A DNA stretch of 64,000 bases from Litomosoides sigmodontis (lineage: Eukaryota; Nematoda; Chromadorea; Rhabditida; Onchocercidae). Numbering within the stretch: position 1 is the first letter of the stretch; each line of letters starts with the position of its first letter. Positions 55,301 to 64,000 of this stretch are shown in pieces. The translations under genes were made by a program, and so were the position numbers. The DNA lies in assembly GCA_963070105.1 (NCBI GenBank), contig OY718807.1, positions 4,437,001 to 4,501,000 on the forward strand, given 5' to 3'. The notes beneath the pieces were generated by a model. The model made no database searches. It was not told the DNA's origin and saw nothing but the letters and a program-made list of their open reading frames with translations.

Positions 55301-56762
55301 CATTTTTATTGTCTTGCTTTTCTGTAGTCACGGCTTCTAATTTTTGAAAATTGCGTCTGTGTTTTGTTTTTCTTATTCATTTTCTTTTTGGATTATTTGC
55401 CATACTTAAAAAACGCAGAGATATTGCTGAATAATTTTAGGGCGATCATATTGTGTGTCTTCGCATAAGATGTTAGCCATATGTGTTGAATCAGTCGTTC
55501 AAAAACTGCAGCAACAGGGAATTGTTTTACGCTTCGAAAAATATGGGCCAGATCCCATACTAAGTCTTGGTATTTTTCAAAATTTTCCGAATTTTTTTTT
55601 TTGAATTTCAGTTTCTGTTCTTATGGAAAAAGTTTGTTATGTAGCTCATTCTTTTTTAGACCGAACGAATGGCGTTGTTGAAAACGGAGGTTCAAAAAAA
55701 AATGGCGAATTATCATCTGTTAGTGGAAAATCATTCAATTTAGATAACTGGCATAATGTTACTTGTACGGTTTACTCACGTGCATCTCGATCATACCCTG
55801 GTCATTGGCCCATTCCAGAGGCGTTTTGGCCTGATCGCAACATGTAATTTTTGTTTTAATTTTCATATCAAAATATTTTACAATATCTCATTGTACGGTC
55901 TTGTTTTACGAGAAAATGGGATGTTTTCTAAATACTGCATCCGTTTTCAGCTCTAGTTGAATTTTTCATTTTCTATACTGACCTATTCGATTCAGGGTAA
56001 GTTTACCGCCACGAAAAGCTCATCCAGTGATCTCATTTCGTTGTGAATCTTGTGAGCCTCTTGTTTGTCAGGATTTTCCCTTTGATAAATATGAGCTCGA
56101 ACCTTCGGCTTTAACGAGGTTTATATTAGAACGGAAACAACCTGGAGTCTGTTGGCAGGTATAATTTCGCTTTTTTCCATTTTTTTTGTCTTCGTGGCCT
56201 TTTTATCCTGAATTTTTTTTAATTCTGTCGGTTTTTTTTAACTCACTACATTTTTACTCTTGTTCTCGCGGAACATATTTTGCGCAACTTCAATAAGTTT
56301 AGTTAGTAGGGAACTTTAAAACGACGCAATTAATAGAGATCTAGTAAATAAGTTTGAATTGGCTGATTCCTTTATAATCATAAAAGTCTTTTTATTGGAG
56401 TAATAAAGATTTCAGGTTTTCGTTCAAAATTCAAGTGCACTCGGGAGTTCACCAGCTCCTTTTGGATACCTCAAAGCAGCTACCAATTTATCATGTGTAA
56501 ATTTATTTATAATGCCTTACAACTATCCGTTTTTGCTTCCACTAATCGAGGAAATGAAAATGGATTCGAAAATCAAAAATAGCCATAATTGGAGGTTGCG
56601 TTTGGAAAAGTACTTGGCGACGGTGCCAAGTTACTATGTGCAGGTTCGATCTTATATTCTGAATGGTGCATTTCATTCTTTTGGTGACTTGTAATCACTG
56701 TTTATTTTCATGTGATTTTGTAGTTAAACGGATGCGAGATTCCGTTCAACTCTCATTCATAT

Positions 56763-56857
<95 letters not shown>

Positions 56858-59273
56858 AAGTTTTAAAGCTGAAATTCTACTTTAGCCACTTAAAAAGGCC
56901 TTTACTCGATTAAATATCTCACATCCAATGTTGGAACCCGATCAAATGCAGCAGTATTCGTACAATATATTGTCATATATTGCGAAAGTGAAACATATGG
57001 CTCGTGAAGAATTTGAATCACTGTGTAATACTGTGGCAGCATCGTTACAAATTTCACCCCCGCTTATATCTTTGGTTTGTTTAATGCACAAATAATGTTG
57101 TAGTTAGTCCATTATGATGTGGTATCCAAGACGATAGGCTATAGTGTTGCATTAATTTTAGGTTAATGTTCAGAAACGTACGCGCCTCCGGAACAGTCGG
57201 AGTATAAAAAGGACCACTGCATATAATGATATGGACAGTTTTCATGGGTTCCAGGTCTTTTTTTGTTCACTTGTAATTAATTTTTGGCCTTCCATTTTAT
57301 ACAATATTTACCGCTATATTTTGTTGATAGTTAAAGTTTTTAATTTCGTACCCATATTGTGTACCGCAAAGGTACAAAGCTTTTTCCTTTTTGACGTTTA
57401 GGGCGGACACAGCATTGAATCACTGCACTGATATAAAGTTTGGATAAGTGTAAATCAAGCATACTGCTTAAATTACAGGTACAAGTTGACACTCCTAAAA
57501 TGTTGATTGCTCCGTCGTTACAATTTCGAAATCCATTTGAAATTAAACGGGGTAGACTCTTCGAACAAGTGCAGAAAATGCGAATTAATTTGATGCAACA
57601 GCTGAACATAGGACAGATACCGGTATTTGAGGGTGGTCGGCCAGGTACCAGCATCAAGTTGCAACATGCAGGTTTGTTTTATAAAATCACTACATTCCGT
57701 GTTGTTTTACCGTTTTTAGTACCATGCATTCTTTGATCTAGTATTTTTGTATGGTGTTCTTGTTTATAGAGGATTTGCACAACCTTCCCATTAGTCAGAT
57801 GGGAAATTATCAGGAGTACATCAAGAGCCTGGAAGCTGTCGGACGTGGTCCACTTAGAGAAGTTGAGCCACAGGCAATCCGTGTTCATGCATTTGGTAAC
57901 CCATTTAAAATCGATAAGGTGCGTAATTTATTGATATTTTCGAAACATAAAACTGTAAATTTTGAGTATGTTTTATACATTTCAAAATTAAATTATATGC
58001 ATTTGTAATTCTTGTTGAGTTAGGTTCTCGAGTTAATATTACATACTACAGAAAACTATGACAGTGGATGAAGTAGGTGAAGGGAACTTATTGGGAACTT
58101 CGCCGAAAGTAGAAATTTCAAAAAAGCGATTGTCTTCAAGTAGTTCAAGCGCGTCTAGCTCAGATAGCAGTCGACCTCCACGACGAAAGGCAGGGCCTTT
58201 GTCAGCCGATTCCCTATCTCGATGGCGGTAAGTGCTTCTCTGCGTTTTAAGTGTTCTGTATGTTATGGATTCTGTTGTTTTACCTTTCTAAAAATACTGC
58301 AGAAATGCGATATTACTTTTCTGGTTGTAGGCGACGACGGCGGTATAGCACATCTTCATGTTCATCGGTTGCTTCTTTATCCGATCTCGAATTAGCTTCT
58401 CATAGTTCCGATCTCTCTCCTGAAGATACTCGTGAGTTTGCTGCACTGTTTTTATGATACATTTCTTTCATTAGAATGATTGATATGATTCTAGCCTTCG
58501 TTTTCTTGGTTTTATACCAAATTTCGCTACAGAGATTTTAGTTAGTATTGAATCAAATTAAATAATGATTAAAGAAATTTCTTTTCATTTTAGAATTTGT
58601 AAGACTATGGGTTTGTGATCAGCGACAAGGATGAACTTTAACATTTGGCTATTAAACAATGCGGTACTTTCAGGTTCAGAATGTGGACCGTCTACGTCAG
58701 GTTTCAACGGTAATATAGATCGTACGTTGAATGGTGATGTATATGAAAAGTCGCCAAAAGGTGTCTCTCCAGCATGGTCTCAATTTTTGCCAGTGCAAAA
58801 GAAATCTCGTTTAGAAGATGCAGTACGCTTAGAAGAATCCGCATTGAAGGAGAAGAAATTGCTTATGGGCAAATTTGTAAGGAAGCTCACAGACGGTAGA
58901 TTTTCTTTCATCTCTATTATTTAAAAATTTTTAAATCTGATTAATATTAATTTTTGCAAATTTGCTCGCAGGACCTTCTAGCAAAGTAGTTTTAGGACAC
59001 ATGCGTATGTATGGGCAAACATAAATGTCGTAAAGGAGATGTTATCTTTGTTGGATTTCCAAGTAATGAAGAAGCAAACATAATATTTCAGCTGAAAAAG
59101 TGATGTCGATGCAAAGTATGGAAATAAAAGATCTTTGTGTCCTAGATCGTGGGATATGCTTACGTTACGCATTACGTGAAGCAAAGCGATTTCGGAGAAA
59201 AGCGCTGATAGATCTTATAATCAAACAGATGAATCAAATGTTGCCGGATACTCCCGTCAATAATGATTTGTAA
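52328..59273 (+). CDS. INTS6: Integrator complex subunit 6
   Basis: Subunit of the nuclear Integrator complex, which cleaves snRNA 3' ends and terminates paused transcription; INTS6 links PP2A to the complex. Eighteen exons: 52328-52438, 52684-52761, 54376-54476, 54658-54799, 55070-55253, 55441-55569, 55660-55843, 55996-56158, 56416-56643, 56886-57074, 57162-57254, 57479-57671, 57770-57918, 58052-58227, 58331-58431, 58674-58895, 58972-59004, 59092-59273. They give 885 aa (human 887). The VWA domain starts MTIVVFLIDSSASM, with the metal site DSSAS at residues 9-13, then ARGDRYMLMSFEEFP, EEPFRWDQRLYSIVLRL and GHWPIPEAFWPDRN. Later come FDKYELEPSALTRFILERK and the family C-terminal helix (LRYALREAKRFRRKALIDLI). 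Exons 14-15 encode a Ser-rich tract followed by a run of Arg, likely a disordered linker. Intron 2 is the largest, 1.6 kb. C. elegans dic-1 is the expected orthologue. Confidence 0.95.
54912..54928. repeat. Short (AT)n microsatellite in an INTS6 intron
   Basis: About eight AT units between the fourth and fifth exons. Confidence 0.85.
56766..56852. repeat. (TA)n microsatellite in an INTS6 intron
   Basis: About 43 uninterrupted TA units, the longest in the interior of the window, ending 33 bp before exon 10. The Ile-Tyr repeat ORF across it is an artefact. Confidence 0.95.
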
Positions 59274-60678
59274 CTTATCATTAAGACGCAATACCTCGTA
59301 GAGATTCTGACTTGCTTGTTCGTAAAACATCTTGAATGTGTAGAAAAATTAGTTCCTTCAAGTATAGATTCTCGCGGATTAATGTATTTACACGTCAAAG
59401 ATTCATCCCCAGCCTGTTTATAAACGTAGGGGAAAAATGACAAGAATTCATTTCGTGAGCATTGTTAACCTCTACTCACTGGTGTTTATTTTTTATCGAT
59501 CTCATTGATTCACTTATTTAAATTTCAAACTTATATGTGCACTGCTGTAACGGATATCTTTTCTTGCTCACTCAGGCGGGTGCTTATTCAGTCTCTATTG
59601 TCCAGTGTACAAAATCTGCCGTGTTAGGGATGTATCAGTTGTATAAGGAAGTTACGAATCATTTTTTATAGGTACATTCCTGGAATCAAGTAAAAAATAT
59701 GTACTAGGGTAATAATATTTCTCCACCTGCAAAAGAGGGAAAAAGTTGAGGCTGTTGGAATTTAGTCTGCAATCACTCCAAAATTTTTTAATTTTTTCCA
59801 GATGAAAAATCATTGAAAATTTTTTTCGGAACATTGAATCCGTGGTGTAAAGTCTGTCAACCCCTTTGAATATATGTTGAAAATATCATGAACCAGGAGA
59901 TAAAATTCCGGTGGGAAGTCATTTCTTTGCTGTTGGTCTCAAACACGGCATGCTTTTCATTCAACTTCAAGCACGTACATTGTTTATAAAAGACCAACTG
60001 ATTTATATGAAAGAAGGGTGTATCAAGGAGTAGAACATTGAAAACAATGATATCGAATCCATCAATTGCCCTTGCCATTTCATGTTGTGTGAACTAGTGC
60101 AGGTTGAAGCAATTCTTGGGATCCTTTCAAATTATTAGGCTATGGTGATGCAATAGATCGCTACTTTCAAAACGTACATGTCCCGTTATGTGCTGGCCAT
60201 CAAAACAACGTCTACAATTAGAGAAAAAATTTGCTTGATATTGCAAAGATTTTCATTCGCCTATATATTCGTACTTTCAAATATTAGCAGCGGTAGAGTG
60301 ATAGTTTTCCTTCTAAGTCTTCAAGTTTCTTTTTCTTTTAAGTTTTTCCTCCTAAGTTCCTCTGCTTCCTCCTGTAAAGTTCAGCTCAAATACGAGTTCC
60401 GCTGTTAGGCCTTTGCAAGTCCTCTTCCCTCGGACTTGTCGATTATGCTGTCATAATAGCATGGTTGCACAGAAGCGAACAACTGATGAAAAAATATTAT
60501 TTATTCGCAGAGCTCAACGCATCAAACAGATGTGAAGCGACATAGTGACAATCAACGAGTTCCTCTCCCATCACTTCAAATGAATATTAATTACGTAATA
60601 AACAGCCATGAAAAACTGAGGGCCACTTACTCTGCATTAAAGAAAGGATGAGTATCAAATTTTCAACAAGGGGAAGAC
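59274..60678. other. Convergent spacer between INTS6 and RUVBL2
   Basis: Both flanking genes end toward this 1.4-kb segment, so it holds two 3' UTRs. No exon with family similarity was seen; the ORFs present are short and scattered. Confidence 0.55.

Positions 60679-64000
<3,322 letters not shown>

Noticed and set aside
56663..56866. ORF with long Ile-Tyr repeat
   Set aside because: Translation of the (TA)n microsatellite inside an INTS6 intron.

Overview
This is nuclear DNA of a nematode, most likely a clade III (spirurid or filarial-type) worm. It is AT-rich, and its genes are split into many small exons of about 30-260 bp by introns of roughly 40 bp to 1.6 kb with GT(C)-AG borders and short TTTCAG-like acceptors. 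Every recognisable product is a metazoan protein. The species-level guess is inference; no spliced-leader sequence or bacterial gene was seen. All gene models were assembled by hand from splice signals and family alignment from memory.

Layout. 1-7.3 kb: two head-to-tail minus-strand MBOAT1/2-type lysophospholipid acyltransferase genes. The left one is cut by the window edge; the right one is complete (12 exons, 474 aa). 7.3-24 kb: a gene-poor stretch with microsatellites and one decayed coding-like block near 11.4-11.9 kb. 24-27.6 kb: an odd-skipped family zinc-finger gene (+) beside that desert. 28 kb: a small unrecognised minus-strand membrane ORF. 29.5-34 kb: RECQ1 DNA helicase (+, 13 exons). 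34.6-36.5 kb: a DDAH-family gene (+, 6 exons) whose catalytic His and Cys are replaced. 37-39 kb: the Flower membrane protein (-, 3 exons) and a possible small membrane protein gene. 40.6-50.2 kb: Mediator subunit MED14/RGR-1 (-, 25 exons, about 1,295 aa). 52.3-59.3 kb: Integrator subunit 6 (+, 18 exons, 885 aa), divergent from MED14. 60.7-63.6 kb: RUVBL2 AAA+ ATPase (-, 8 exons, 449 aa), convergent with INTS6.

How the genes relate. The right half is rich in nuclear housekeeping functions: Mediator, Integrator, RuvB-like helicase and RecQ helicase. MED14 and INTS6 share a 2.2-kb divergent spacer that probably holds both promoters. The left half has lipid remodelling and a developmental transcription factor. 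No classical operon with ~100-bp spacing is certain. I found no mobile element, CRISPR array, rRNA or convincing tRNA.

Most notable: the DDAH-like probable pseudoenzyme, the tandem MBOAT pair with a GT-to-GC donor difference between copies, a GC-AG intron in MED14, a substituted RecQ motif VI, three clean inverted repeats, and the relic at 11.4 kb whose three in-frame stops are each one C-to-T change from glutamine codons.
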